A stretch of DNA of 64,000 nucleotides from Novosphingobium pokkalii (lineage in GTDB: Bacteria > Pseudomonadota > Alphaproteobacteria > Sphingomonadales > Sphingomonadaceae). The number at the start of each line of letters is the position of its first letter. Position 1 is the stretch's first letter. The notes under the pieces were generated by a model. It worked only from the letters and a program-made list of their open reading frames with translations. It had not been told where the DNA came from and made no database searches. The position numbers and the translations under genes are program-made. This document shows, piece by piece, positions 18,321 to 27,235 of this stretch. Location: contig NZ_BMZP01000003.1 in assembly GCF_014652855.1 (NCBI RefSeq), positions 248,001 through 312,000 of the forward strand, written 5' to 3'.

Positions 18321-18368
18321 TGAAAGAACGGGACGTTCGCGCGGCCCGGCAAGCAAGGGAACAAGGTC

Positions 18369-20120
18369 GTGAAAAGCGAGCGCAGCGGCGCTGAAATCCT
18401 GGTCGAAAGCCTGGTCGCCAAGGGCGTCGAATTCGTGTTCGGCTATCCCGGCGGCGCGGTACTTCCGATCTATGATGCGCTGTTCGGCGATGAACGCATC
18501 CGCCACATCCTCGTCCGCCACGAAGCCGGCGCGGCCCATGCCGCCGAAGGCTATGCCCGTGCCACAGGCAAGCCCGGCGTCGTGCTGGTCACTTCCGGCC
18601 CCGGCGCGACCAATGCCGTCACCGGCATTGCCGATGCGTTCCTCGATTCGATTCCGATGGTCGTCATCACCGGCCAGGTGCCCACGGCGCTGATCGGTTC
18701 AGACGCCTTCCAGGAAGCCGACACGGTTGGCATCACCCGCCATTGCACCAAGCACAATTACCTGGTGAAGGACCCGTCGCAGCTCGCCGCGATCATCGAC
18801 GAGGCGTTCCGCATCGCCACCGAGGGTCGCCCTGGCCCGGTCGTGATCGACATTCCCAAGGACGTGCAGATCGCCTCCACCCGCTGGACCGGCCAGCCCG
18901 AGCAGACGCGCAACCGCTATGCCCCGCAAGTGGAAGCCCCTGCCGACGCGATTGCCGAGGCCGTGGCCATGCTGGCGGCGGCCAGGGCACCGGTGCTCTA
19001 CACCGGCGGTGGCGTGATCAATTCCGGCCCGGAAGCAGCCCGCCTGCTCCAGGAACTCCAGGCGCTGACCGGCGCCCCGGTCACCTCCACGCTGATGGGC
19101 CTGGGTGCGTTCCCCGCCGCGCACAAGGACTGGCTGGGCATGCTGGGCATGCACGGCACCTATGAAGCCAACATGGCGATGAACCGCGCCGACCTGGTGG
19201 TCTGCGTCGGCGCCCGCTTCGACGACCGCGTGACCGGGCGCCTTGATGCCTTCTCGCCCGACAGCCGCAAGATCCACATCGACATCGATCGCGCCTCGAT
19301 CAACAAGACCGTGCGCGTCGACCTGCCGCTGGTGGGCGATTGCGGCAAGGTGCTGCGCCAGTTGATCAATGGCTGGCTCGATGCCGGGCACACCGCGCAG
19401 GACCTGACCGAATGGCACGCCCGGATCGATGGCTGGCGCGCGCGCAACAGCCTGGCCTACCCCAAGCGCACCAATGGCGAGATCATGCCGCAACTGGCGA
19501 TCGAGCGGCTCTATGAACTGACCAGGGACCGCGAACCGATCATCAGCACGGAAGTGGGCCAGCACCAGATGTGGGCGGCGCAGCACTTCCACTTCGACCG
19601 GCCCAACAAGTGGCTGACCTCGGGTGGTCTGGGCACGATGGGCTATGGCCTGCCGGCCGCGATCGGCGCGCAGGTCGGCTGCCCCGATGCCTTGGTGATC
19701 GATATCGCGGGCGATGCCTCTATCCAGATGAACATCCAGGAACTGGGCACGGCCACGCAGTTCCGCCTGCCGGTCAAGATCTTCATCCTCAACAACGAAT
19801 GGATGGGGATGGTGCGCCAGTGGCAGGAACTGACCTATGAAAGCCGTTATTCCAGCTCCTATTCCGACGCCCTTCCCGATTTCGTGAAGCTGGCGGAAGC
19901 CTATGGCTGGAAAGGCATCCAGATCGACACGCTCGACCAGCTCGACGACGGCATCCGCGCGATGATCGATCATCCCGGCCCGGTGATCGTCGATTGCCGC
20001 GTGACCAAGGAAGCCAACTGCTTCCCCATGATCCCCTCGGGCGCGGCGCACACCGACATGATCCTCTACGGCGACGAAGTGGCCGGCACGATGGATGATG
20101 AAGCCAAGGCCCTGGTTTGA
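18369..20120 (+). CDS. ilvB: Acetolactate synthase, large (catalytic) subunit
   Basis: 583 aa. This ThDP- and FAD-dependent enzyme makes acetolactate and acetohydroxybutyrate, the first common step of valine, leucine and isoleucine synthesis. The ThDP-activating Glu is in RHEAGAAHAAEGYARATG, followed by LVTSGPGATNAVTGIADA. The central FAD domain has GVINSG and GMHGTYEANMAM. The ThDP/Mg motif is GDASIQMNIQEL...NNEWMGMVRQW in the last third. The start is GTG 18369 with AAGG nearby, after a structured leader of about 200 bases. ilvN follows after 23 bases, then ilvC. Confidence 0.97.
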   Translation: MKSERSGAEILVESLVAKGVEFVFGYPGGAVLPIYDALFGDERIRHILVRHEAGAAHAAEGYARATGKPGVVLVTSGPGATNAVTGIADAFLDSIPMVVITGQVPTALIGSDAFQEADTVGITRHCTKHNYLVKDPSQLAAIIDEAFRIATEGRPGPVVIDIPKDVQIASTRWTGQPEQTRNRYAPQVEAPADAIAEAVAMLAAARAPVLYTGGGVINSGPEAARLLQELQALTGAPVTSTLMGLGAFPAAHKDWLGMLGMHGTYEANMAMNRADLVVCVGARFDDRVTGRLDAFSPDSRKIHIDIDRASINKTVRVDLPLVGDCGKVLRQLINGWLDAGHTAQDLTEWHARIDGWRARNSLAYPKRTNGEIMPQLAIERLYELTRDREPIISTEVGQHQMWAAQHFHFDRPNKWLTSGGLGTMGYGLPAAIGAQVGCPDALVIDIAGDASIQMNIQELGTATQFRLPVKIFILNNEWMGMVRQWQELTYESRYSSSYSDALPDFVKLAEAYGWKGIQIDTLDQLDDGIRAMIDHPGPVIVDCRVTKEANCFPMIPSGAAHTDMILYGDEVAGTMDDEAKALV

Positions 20121-20143
20121 AGCCCGGTATAAAGACTGATCCG

Positions 20144-20662
20144 ATGATGAAAATCAAAGCAGAGGCGCAAGAGCGCCACGTCCTGACCATCACGGTCGAC
20201 AACGAGGCGGGCATCCTGGCCAAGATCGCCGGGCTGTTCACCGCGCGCGGCTACAACATCGACAGCCTGACGGTGGCCGACATCACCGACGAGCACGATG
20301 TCAGCCGCATCACCATCGTCACCCATGGCCCGCCGGCGGTGATCGACCAGATTCACGCCCAGCTCGAACGCCTGGTGCCGGTGCACAAGGTGACCGACCT
20401 CACCGAAGTCGGTCCCTACGTGGCGCGCGAACTGGCCCTGATCAAGGTGGCCGGCAAGGGCGAGAACCGCGTCGAGGCGCTACGCCTGGCCGAAGTGTTC
20501 CGCGCCAACGTGGTCGATACCACCACCTCCAGCTTCATTTTCGAGCTGACCGGAGCGCCCGACAAGATCGACACCTTCGTCGCCCTGATGAAGGAGCTCG
20601 GCCTTGTCGAAGTGGGCCGCACCGGCATCGTCGGCATGATCCGGGGCGCCCAGGCCGCCTGA
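20144..20662 (+). CDS. ilvN: Acetolactate synthase, small (regulatory) subunit
   Basis: 172 aa, the long (IlvH-type) form. The N-terminal ACT domain (residues about 8-80) carries TITVDNEAGILAKIAGLFTARGYNID, which forms the valine-binding feedback site at the dimer interface. The C-terminal domain has the conserved ARELALIKV, FRANVVDTT, and SFIFELTGAPDKIDTF segments. It activates the large subunit and makes it valine-sensitive. ATG 20144 is chosen because it starts the conserved protein; an in-frame TTG nine codons earlier overlaps the ilvB end. It lies 23 bases after ilvB. Confidence 0.96.
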   Translation: MMKIKAEAQERHVLTITVDNEAGILAKIAGLFTARGYNIDSLTVADITDEHDVSRITIVTHGPPAVIDQIHAQLERLVPVHKVTDLTEVGPYVARELALIKVAGKGENRVEALRLAEVFRANVVDTTTSSFIFELTGAPDKIDTFVALMKELGLVEVGRTGIVGMIRGAQAA

Positions 20663-20735
20663 TTTTTCGATTACCCGCTTGCCCAAACCACGCTTGCGCC
20701 GATCCGGCACCCGCCACCGCGCCATTCCGGCCTGA

Positions 20736-21797
<1,062 letters not shown>

Positions 21798-21851
21798 TCC
21801 CGCTGGCGCATGGCGGCTGCGTCTCGCACGCGGCCGTCATGCCCGGATCAC

Positions 21852-21900
21852 ACGGCAAGGGGCCGGCCTGCATCCGCAGGTCGGCCTCTTGCCGTTTGTT
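21852..21900 (+). terminator. Terminator after ilvC
   Basis: ACGGCAAG then GGCCGGCCTGC pair with GCAGGTCGGCC then CTTGCCGT across the loop ATCC, a stem of about 19 bp with only G-T wobbles, followed by TTTGTT. It lies 55 bases past the ilvC stop. Confidence 0.9.
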
Positions 21901-22063
21901 GCACCACTCTACCGACCGGGCCGTCCGCTCGACAAACGGCATGGCCAAACGCCGCCCATCGATTAATAGCCATTTTGGATCTATCGGTTCGGAAATCGTT
22001 CCCCGGCCCATGGCCACCGTTGTTGCCCCAGGCCCATGGCCGCTAATGTTGATCGAGTTGCCC

Positions 22064-22444
22064 ATGTCTGTTTCGCCTCGTCTTGCCGCAGCCTGCGCCG
22101 CCTTCGCCCTGCTGGCCGCCTGTCAGCCGGATGCGCCAAAGCCTGCCGCCACGCCTGATCCCGTCGAAACAGCCGGCGCCCTTGCCGCCGCCACCGACGA
22201 GACCGGCGATGCGGCCGTCGATGCCGAGGCCCTGCCGGCGATCAACTGCGGCGAAGGCCGCCTGGCCAAGCTGATGAACCAGCCCGAAAATGACGAGACC
22301 CACGCGGCGGTGATTGCTGCCGTGGGCCATCGCCACGTGCGCTGGGTGCACCCCGGCGACGCAGTGACGATGGATTACCAGCCCGGCCGCCTGAATGTGA
22401 TCGTCGACGAGCGCGGCAAGATCGCGGCCACCCGCTGCGGCTGA
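22064..22444 (+). CDS. Peptidase inhibitor I78 family lipoprotein
   Basis: 126 aa. A lipoprotein signal with lipobox LLAAC (lipidated Cys about 20) is followed by a Pro/Ala-rich spacer of about 40 residues and an I78 domain (residues about 62-126). Its hallmark is the late segment HPGDAVTMDYQPGRLNVIVDE, then a terminal RCG pairing with an early INCG cysteine, probably as a disulfide. I78 members inhibit serine peptidases; here it would sit in the envelope. The ATG at 22064 gives the cleanest signal; an in-frame ATG at 22046 is possible. It may protect the cell from its own or foreign peptidases, but no target is evident. Confidence 0.82.
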   Translation: MSVSPRLAAACAAFALLAACQPDAPKPAATPDPVETAGALAAATDETGDAAVDAEALPAINCGEGRLAKLMNQPENDETHAAVIAAVGHRHVRWVHPGDAVTMDYQPGRLNVIVDERGKIAATRCG

Positions 22445-22510
22445 GCGAGGGCGACTGCCCCTCCGGGCGATGCGTTCTGCTCGCTTGCCACCCGCCTGCG
22501 GGTTTGGCAT

Positions 22511-22560
22511 CCCTTGGCGCGGGCGCCGTGCCTTGCTGCGAGACGACAGCGCCCAAGGGA
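22511..22560 (+). promoter_or_regulatory. Inverted repeat that includes the ribosome-binding site of the second YceI gene
   Basis: CCCTTGGCGC (22511-22520) and GCGCCCAAGGG (22549-22559) are complementary with one extra C. The right arm contains the AAGGGAG Shine-Dalgarno sequence of the gene starting at 22569, so the folded form would hide it. The arms resemble the CCCTTGGGCG/CGCCCAAGGG pair in the leuA leader 850 bases on. Confidence 0.45.
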
Positions 22561-22568
22561 GACTTCAC

Positions 22569-23222
22569 ATGATCACCGTTCGTACCGCGTTCACGCTGGC
22601 CGCGCCGCTGGCCCTGGCCCTGGCGGCCACGCCGATGATTGCCCAGGCCCCTGCCCTGCCCGGCCAGCCCGACAAGGCCCGCGTCACCGCCGGCAGCTAT
22701 GCCGCCGATCCCAACCACTCGCTGGTGGCGTGGAGTGTCAACCACCTTGGCTTCAACGATTACTATGGCCTGTTCGGCAGCGTTTCGGGCACGCTGACGC
22801 TCGATCCGGCCAACCCTGCGGCGGCCAAGGTTACCGCCACCATCCCGGTCAGCAAGGTCCTGACCGCCAGCGCCGGCCTCACCGCCCATCTGCTGCGCCC
22901 CGGTGCCGATGGCAAGAAGCCCGATTTCTTTGGCCCCACCCCGGCCGATGCCACGTTTGCCTCCACCAGCGTGACGCCGGGCGCCGACGGCACCAGCGCC
23001 ACCGTGGCCGGCAATCTCACGCTCAATGGCGTGACCAAGCCGGTTTCGATCGCGGCGCATTTCGTGGGCGCGGGCAAGAACATCATGTCGGGCAAGGAAA
23101 CCGTCGGGTTCGAAGGCACCACCACGATCAAGCGTTCGGACTTCGGCGTGAACGGCGTGCTGCCCTTCGTGTCTGACGAGGTGAAGCTGAACATCACCAT
23201 CGCGTTCGAAAAGACCGCCTGA
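22569..23222 (+). CDS. YceI family periplasmic protein (second of two)
   Basis: 217 aa. A Sec signal peptide (residues about 1-26, ending MIAQA) is followed by a YceI lipocalin-like domain with YAADPNHSLVAWSVNHLGFND near residue 45, LNGVTKPV in the middle and the C-terminal FGVNGVLPFVSDEVKLNITI. About as similar to the 1965-2588 protein as paralogues usually are, but with a longer insertion (GLTAHLLRPGADGKKPDFF). Likely binds an isoprenoid or other amphiphile in the periplasm. AAGGGAG lies 8 bases before the ATG. It stands alone between the I78 gene and the leuA leader. Confidence 0.9.
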   Translation: MITVRTAFTLAAPLALALAATPMIAQAPALPGQPDKARVTAGSYAADPNHSLVAWSVNHLGFNDYYGLFGSVSGTLTLDPANPAAAKVTATIPVSKVLTASAGLTAHLLRPGADGKKPDFFGPTPADATFASTSVTPGADGTSATVAGNLTLNGVTKPVSIAAHFVGAGKNIMSGKETVGFEGTTTIKRSDFGVNGVLPFVSDEVKLNITIAFEKTA

Positions 23223-23292
23223 TCTATTGCTGACATGCGCGAACCCTGCACCGGCCGCCGGTGCGGGGTTTGCTTTGCCTGGCCATTTGAAC

Positions 23293-23321
23293 TGGACAAA
23301 GCGGCCACAACCCACCATAGG
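23293..23321 (+). promoter_or_regulatory. Candidate promoter of the leuL-leuA unit
   Basis: TGGACA (23293-23298) and CATAGG (23316-23321) are 17 bases apart. The predicted start of transcription falls within a base or two of the leuL ATG at 23330, which also has no Shine-Dalgarno sequence. The boxes are imperfect and assigned by eye. Confidence 0.4.
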
Positions 23322-23329
23322 CTTCCCCC

Positions 23330-23380
23330 ATGATCGCCGCGCTGAACCTTACCCTGCGACTTACACGCCCTTGGGCGTGA
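23330..23380 (+). CDS. leuL: leuA leader peptide
   Basis: 16 codons: MIAALNLTLRLTRPWA, then TGA. Four of its seven residues from position 5 to 11 are leucine (codons CTG, CTT, CTG, CTT), the hallmark of a peptide whose translation measures charged tRNA-Leu. It lies 90 bases before leuA, and its last codons overlap the left arm of a 10-bp inverted repeat. There is no ribosome-binding site, and the candidate promoter would put the transcript start at or next to the ATG, so it may be translated leaderless, as known for the alphaproteobacterial trp leader. Confidence 0.8.
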   Translation: MIAALNLTLRLTRPWA

Positions 23381-23420
23381 GCTGACGCGTCGGTTTCGCG
23401 GCGCGCACGGCGCCCAAGGG
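23368..23420 (+). promoter_or_regulatory. leuA attenuator stem
   Basis: CCCTTGGGCG (23368-23377) and CGCCCAAGGG (23411-23420) pair perfectly over 10 bp. The left arm lies in the Pro-Trp-Ala codons at the end of leuL, so a ribosome reaching the stop would cover it and one stalled at the Leu codons would not. The intervening GC-rich segment (23381-23410) can form rival pairings. No T-run follows, so control may work through Rho or through leuA translation rather than an intrinsic terminator. Confidence 0.65.
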
Positions 23421-23470
23421 TCATCCCTTCACCATACAGACGCATCATCCCAATCCAAGGTTCAGCCATC

Positions 23471-25141
23471 ATGGCCATGCTGAAGAATCCCGGCATCAAG
23501 TATCGTCCCTTTCCGCAGGTGGATCTGCCCGATCGCCAGTGGCCTTCGCGCACCATCACCAAGGCGCCGCGCTGGCTTTCCACCGACATGCGCGACGGCA
23601 ACCAGTCGCTGATCGATCCGATGGATGCCGACAAGAAGGCCCGCTTCTTCGACCTGCTGGTCAAGGTCGGCCTCAAGGAAATCGAAGTCGGCTTCCCCAG
23701 CGCAGGCGCGACCGAATATGATTTCATCCGGGGCCTGGTCGATGACGGCCGCATTCCCGACGACGTGATCGTCCAGGTGCTGACGCAGTCGCGCGAAGAC
23801 CTGATCAAGACCTCGTTCGAAAGCCTGGCGGGCGCCAAGCAGGCGATCGTCCACGTCTACAACGCCGTCTCGCCGCTGTGGCGCACGGTGGTGTTCGGCA
23901 TGGAAAAGAGCGAGATCAAGGAAATCGCCCGTCGCGGCGCCACGTTCCTGCGCGACCAGGCTGCCCGCTTCCCGCAGACCGACTGGCGTTTCGAATATAG
24001 CCCGGAAACCTTCTCCACCGCCGAACTCGATTTCAGCATCGAATGCTGCGAAGCGGTGATGGAGGTGCTCCAGCCCACGGTGGAAAAGCCGATCATCCTC
24101 AACCTGCCGGCCACGGTGGAAGCCTCGACGGCCAACATCTATGCCGACCAGATCGAGTATTTCTGCCGCAACCTGCCCGGCCGAGATCGCGCGGTGATCA
24201 GCCTGCACACCCACAACGACCGGGGCACCGGCGTGGCTGCGGCTGAACTGGGCCTGATGGCCGGGGCCGACCGCGTCGAGGGCTGCCTGTTCGGCAATGG
24301 CGAGCGTACCGGCAACTGCTGCCTGGTGACCGTGGGCCTCAACCTCTACACCCAGGGCGTGGACCCCGAGCTGGACTTCTCGGACATCGATGAAGTGATC
24401 CAGACCGTGGAATACTGCAACCAGCTTCCGGTCCACCCGCGCCACCCCTATGGCGGCGAACTGGTCTTCACCGCGTTTTCGGGCAGCCACCAGGACGCGA
24501 TCAAGAAGGGCTTCGCCGCGCAGGAAAAGCGCAACGACGAACTCTGGGCCGTGCCCTACCTGCCGATCGACCCGGCGGACCTGGGCCGCAGCTATGAAGC
24601 GGTGATCCGCGTCAACTCGCAGAGCGGCAAGGGCGGCTTTGCCTGGGTGCTGGAACAGGACCAGGGCCTCAAGCTGCCCAAGAAGATGCAGGCCCACTTC
24701 TCGCGCCATGTGCAGGAACTGGCCGACGAACTGGGGCGCGAGCTTCAGGCCGGCGATATCTGGGGCGTATTCCGCAAGGCCTATCGCCTGGATGCGCCGC
24801 AGCATTTCCAGCTCGTGGACTATGACGAGCAGCGCGGGCCGGATGGCACCCGCGTGTTTGCCGGCAAGATCGAGGTCGATGGCCAGGTGCGCACGGTCAG
24901 CGGCCGGGGCAATGGCCTGATCTCGTCGGTGGTGGCGACCCTCGCCGAAGGGTTCGGCGTAAACCTGGAAGTGCGCGACTATTCCGAGCATGCCATGGGC
25001 AGCGGCACCAATGCGCGCGCGGCCGCCTATGTCGAATGCGTGCTGGGCGATGGCCGCGTGGTGTGGGGCGTGGGGATCGACGAAGATGTCGCCACGGCCA
25101 GCGTGCGCGCCATCCTTTCGGCGGCCAACGCCAGCCGCTGA
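23471..25141 (+). CDS. leuA: 2-isopropylmalate synthase
   Basis: 556 aa, the long LeuA type (LeuA2-like, as in actinobacteria and yeast). It condenses acetyl-CoA with 2-oxoisovalerate, the first step specific to leucine. The HMGL-like catalytic barrel has [16 protein letters not shown] (metal-binding Asp) near residue 40, HTHNDRGTG (metal His pair) near 240 and GNGERTGN. The C-terminal LeuA dimer domain (from about residue 440) carries [10 protein letters not shown] and the leucine feedback site. AAGG lies 11 bases before the ATG. Control by the upstream leader peptide fits its position at the pathway entry. A terminator follows. Confidence 0.96.
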   Translation: MAMLKNPGIKYRPFPQVDLPDRQWPSRTITKAPRWLSTDMRDGNQSLIDPMDADKKARFFDLLVKVGLKEIEVGFPSAGATEYDFIRGLVDDGRIPDDVIVQVLTQSREDLIKTSFESLAGAKQAIVHVYNAVSPLWRTVVFGMEKSEIKEIARRGATFLRDQAARFPQTDWRFEYSPETFSTAELDFSIECCEAVMEVLQPTVEKPIILNLPATVEASTANIYADQIEYFCRNLPGRDRAVISLHTHNDRGTGVAAAELGLMAGADRVEGCLFGNGERTGNCCLVTVGLNLYTQGVDPELDFSDIDEVIQTVEYCNQLPVHPRHPYGGELVFTAFSGSHQDAIKKGFAAQEKRNDELWAVPYLPIDPADLGRSYEAVIRVNSQSGKGGFAWVLEQDQGLKLPKKMQAHFSRHVQELADELGRELQAGDIWGVFRKAYRLDAPQHFQLVDYDEQRGPDGTRVFAGKIEVDGQVRTVSGRGNGLISSVVATLAEGFGVNLEVRDYSEHAMGSGTNARAAAYVECVLGDGRVVWGVGIDEDVATASVRAILSAANASR

Positions 25142-25162
25142 TCCGGGCGCGACATCGCGAAC

Positions 25163-25198
25163 AAGGCTCCGACGCTTGCTGCGTCGGGGCCTTTTTTG
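25163..25198 (+). terminator. Terminator after leuA
   Basis: AAGGCTCCGACGC and GCGTCGGGGCCTT pair around TTGCT (one G-T wobble), followed by TTTTTTG. It begins 21 bases past the leuA stop and ends where the convergent AHH gene stops. Confidence 0.92.
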
Positions 25199-25200
25199 TG

Positions 25201-25749
25201 TCAGCCTTCGGTATCGGCCCAGAGCATTTCGGCCATGGCATCGAGATGGCTGAAATCCAGCGCGGGATCGCGTTGGTTGAGCGGCACCCCACCCCAGCGA
25301 CGCGGATCGAGCAGGCGGCGGCGCAGCGCCCGTTGCAGCAGATCGAGCCGCATCAGCGCCTCGTGGTCGGCCGCGCCATCGTTGCTGGTTCGACGGCTTT
25401 GCCACCCGGCCTCGATCTGCCCGATGCGTTCCAGCACCAGTTGGTTATACTGCCGGTGTGGCCCGCGGTGCAGCGGCATCAGCACCCGCCGCGCGGCCGC
25501 TTCCGTGGCCGGCAGCAGCAAGCCGTTGCGGCGAAAGTCGTGAAAGCCGACTTGCGCCTCGCCCAGCCGCCCCAGCATCCGTTGCAACCCGTATAAGGTC
25601 AGTGCCTGGCGGGGCAGGATGTGGTGGCGCTGCATCTGCGGCTGGTAGCCCGGCGCGCCGGCTGCATTAACGGAATGGAAAGGAATCGTCCGGCGGGCGG
25701 CAAACCGCGCTTTTGGAGACGAATCAGGAACACATTTCGTCAGGCCCAT
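25201..25749 (-). CDS. AHH-type HNH endonuclease domain protein
   Basis: 182 aa, cytoplasmic by sequence (no signal). It carries the HNH/EndoVII-superfamily AHH core: QRHHILPRQ (His pair about 42-43), FHDFRRNGLLLPAT, then PLHRGPHRQYNQLVLERI, which together supply the metal and catalytic histidines and Asn. The C-terminal half is helical, with LDLLQRALRRRLLDPRRWG. AHH nucleases are best known as toxin domains, but this one is free-standing. The ATG at 25749 overlaps the end of the upstream gene by 10 bases, so the two are translated together. A role in DNA repair, defence or RNA cleavage cannot be chosen from sequence. Confidence 0.78.
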   Translation of the reverse strand: MGLTKCVPDSSPKARFAARRTIPFHSVNAAGAPGYQPQMQRHHILPRQALTLYGLQRMLGRLGEAQVGFHDFRRNGLLLPATEAAARRVLMPLHRGPHRQYNQLVLERIGQIEAGWQSRRTSNDGAADHEALMRLDLLQRALRRRLLDPRRWGGVPLNQRDPALDFSHLDAMAEMLWADTEG

Positions 25750-26480
25750 CGTATCGCAATGATACCGTTTTCCCCCGGTTCGAGCCAGAGCGGGGCGGTA
25801 TCGGGCAGAGACACGGCCTGGGCCGTAGCCAAACGGCCATGGGCAACCAGCCAATCGACCAGGCGCACGGCCGCGCGGGCATGCACTTCGCCAGGACGCT
25901 CGCCACCGGTATGAAACTCGAACTCCTGGCCGACGAAGAAAGCCAGGCCGTGGCTGACCACGCGATCGGTGCCGCGCTTGAGGCCAGCAAGAGCCAGCGC
26001 CGGAAACGGCCCACCCTCCAGCCAGGGGCGCACGGCATCAACGAACCAGCGTGGCGAAACCAGGTTGCCCGCCGGCAGCCAGCCGATCGCCGCAAGGCCG
26101 GGCAAGGCCGCCAGCGCCAGGATCAGGCTGACCGCCACCTGCACCACTGGCAGCAGATTTTCCGCCCCGGCAAGATGCGGCCCCGGTGCCAGCAGCACCG
26201 CTTCGTGCGCGGCGCAATCAAAGCCCGCCGGCAAGCCCACACGCAGCGGCGCGGGCGCCCCCGGCACTATCAATCCGGGTGACAAACCACTGATATCGAA
26301 TGTCAATCCATCGCGCAGCAGTTCAACCCAGTCCGCCGGTGGAACCGGGCGATGGCTGACGGCAAAGGCCTGCCCGGCTTGTGCCAGTGCCGCAAGAGCA
26401 TCGGCATCGGGACGCGCACCCGGAGCGAACAACAGCGTCGCCACTGCACGCCCCCCCGCACTGTCCTTGCCATTGCTCAC
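25740..26480 (-). CDS. Hypothetical protein overlapping the AHH nuclease gene
   Basis: 246 aa, no signal peptide. It has one hydrophobic helix pair near residues 110-140 (VSLILALAALPGLAAIGWLP) that looks buried rather than clearly membrane-spanning, and recognisable segments such as WVELLRDGLTFDISGL, GPHLAGAENLLPVV, and FFVGQEFEFHTGG. The layout vaguely recalls DUF4261-type proteins, without certainty. GTG 26480 is chosen because GGAG lies 8 bases upstream. Its stop overlaps the nuclease start, so the products are probably made in fixed proportion; a partner or immunity role for the nuclease is possible but unproven. Confidence 0.65.
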   Translation of the reverse strand: MSNGKDSAGGRAVATLLFAPGARPDADALAALAQAGQAFAVSHRPVPPADWVELLRDGLTFDISGLSPGLIVPGAPAPLRVGLPAGFDCAAHEAVLLAPGPHLAGAENLLPVVQVAVSLILALAALPGLAAIGWLPAGNLVSPRWFVDAVRPWLEGGPFPALALAGLKRGTDRVVSHGLAFFVGQEFEFHTGGERPGEVHARAAVRLVDWLVAHGRLATAQAVSLPDTAPLWLEPGENGIIAIRWA

Positions 26481-26591
26481 CGCACGCGCTCCTGTTGTTG
26501 GGCGAACCGACGCTCCGCAATCCATTGTGGCTACCTAGAGTGCCTGCGCCCAAGAAGGTCGAAATTTCGTCAACATCGACGGGCGCTGCTG

Positions 26592-27074
26592 CTAAAAGGC
26601 GCCCATTTCCATGCCAGTTGATAGCAACTGTCCCAAATCGCGACATTTTTGCAAAGCAGTATGCGGCAGAGACTTGGTCGCCAAGATCGAATCGGGCCGA
26701 TCCGCACCGGTAAGGACGATGCATGGCGGCGCGACGCGCCTGAGACGCCAACCGGTGACGATCCTGTCGATCTGGCCCTGCGTGCCCTGCCCCGCCGTAC
26801 CGGCCGCGATCGCCGTGGCATAAGGGCGCCCCTCGATCCGGCCGAGCAGCGGGTAATAGCACCGGTCGAAGAAGGCTTTCATTTCGCCGCTCATGCTGCC
26901 CAGGTTTTCCGGGCAGACAAAGAGAAATCCTTGCGCTGCCACACAATCGTCGGGCGTCGCCACGTCAGCCGACAGCAGCGCGAATGCCGCGCCGCCCTGT
27001 GCCGCGCCCTCTGCCGCCGCAGCGGCCATCGCGCGCGCCGCGCCGGTGCGGCTGTGCCAGATGATAGCCAACAT
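26592..27074 (-). CDS. Flavodoxin-like / NAD(P)H:FMN oxidoreductase family protein
   Basis: 160 aa. The flavodoxin fold is indicated by the N-terminal IIWHSRTGAARAMA (phosphate-binding loop, Ser-Arg-Thr-Gly), the FMN-contacting CPENLGSMSGEMKAFFDRCYY around residue 70-90, and the GTAGQGT segment near 110. The tail ILATKSL ... RDLGQLLSTGMEMG is shared by sphingomonad members I recall. It probably binds FMN and transfers electrons; partner unknown. The start ATG 27074 gives the glycine-rich loop near the N-terminus. It lies upstream of the unknown gene at 26480 on the same strand, with 111 bases between. Confidence 0.75.
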   Translation of the reverse strand: MLAIIWHSRTGAARAMAAAAAEGAAQGGAAFALLSADVATPDDCVAAQGFLFVCPENLGSMSGEMKAFFDRCYYPLLGRIEGRPYATAIAAGTAGQGTQGQIDRIVTGWRLRRVAPPCIVLTGADRPDSILATKSLPHTALQKCRDLGQLLSTGMEMGAF

Positions 27075-27235
27075 AGGCCCGATCCCTTCCTGCCTGGCAC
27101 GGCCCAACGCCGCCCGGTGATCGCACCAGAAGCCCCTGACAGATTCGTGTCAAACCGGACCTAAACTCCACTGCCCGCTTTCAGTTTCCCAAGCGGCAAT
27201 TTGCCCCAGCGCGGGCAATCGGCTACCGCGCTGGA

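Noticed and set aside
18164..18368. An Ile/Leu/Val leader peptide before ilvB
   Set aside because: The only frame from the ATG at 18173 (MFVSITKPSIAWHLPG and on) has few branched-chain codons and no stop before ilvB, unlike leuL.
25201..26480. A classic toxin-antitoxin or polymorphic toxin locus
   Set aside because: There is no secretion signal, repeat or trafficking domain, and the partner is far larger than a typical antitoxin. Kept as an interesting pair only.
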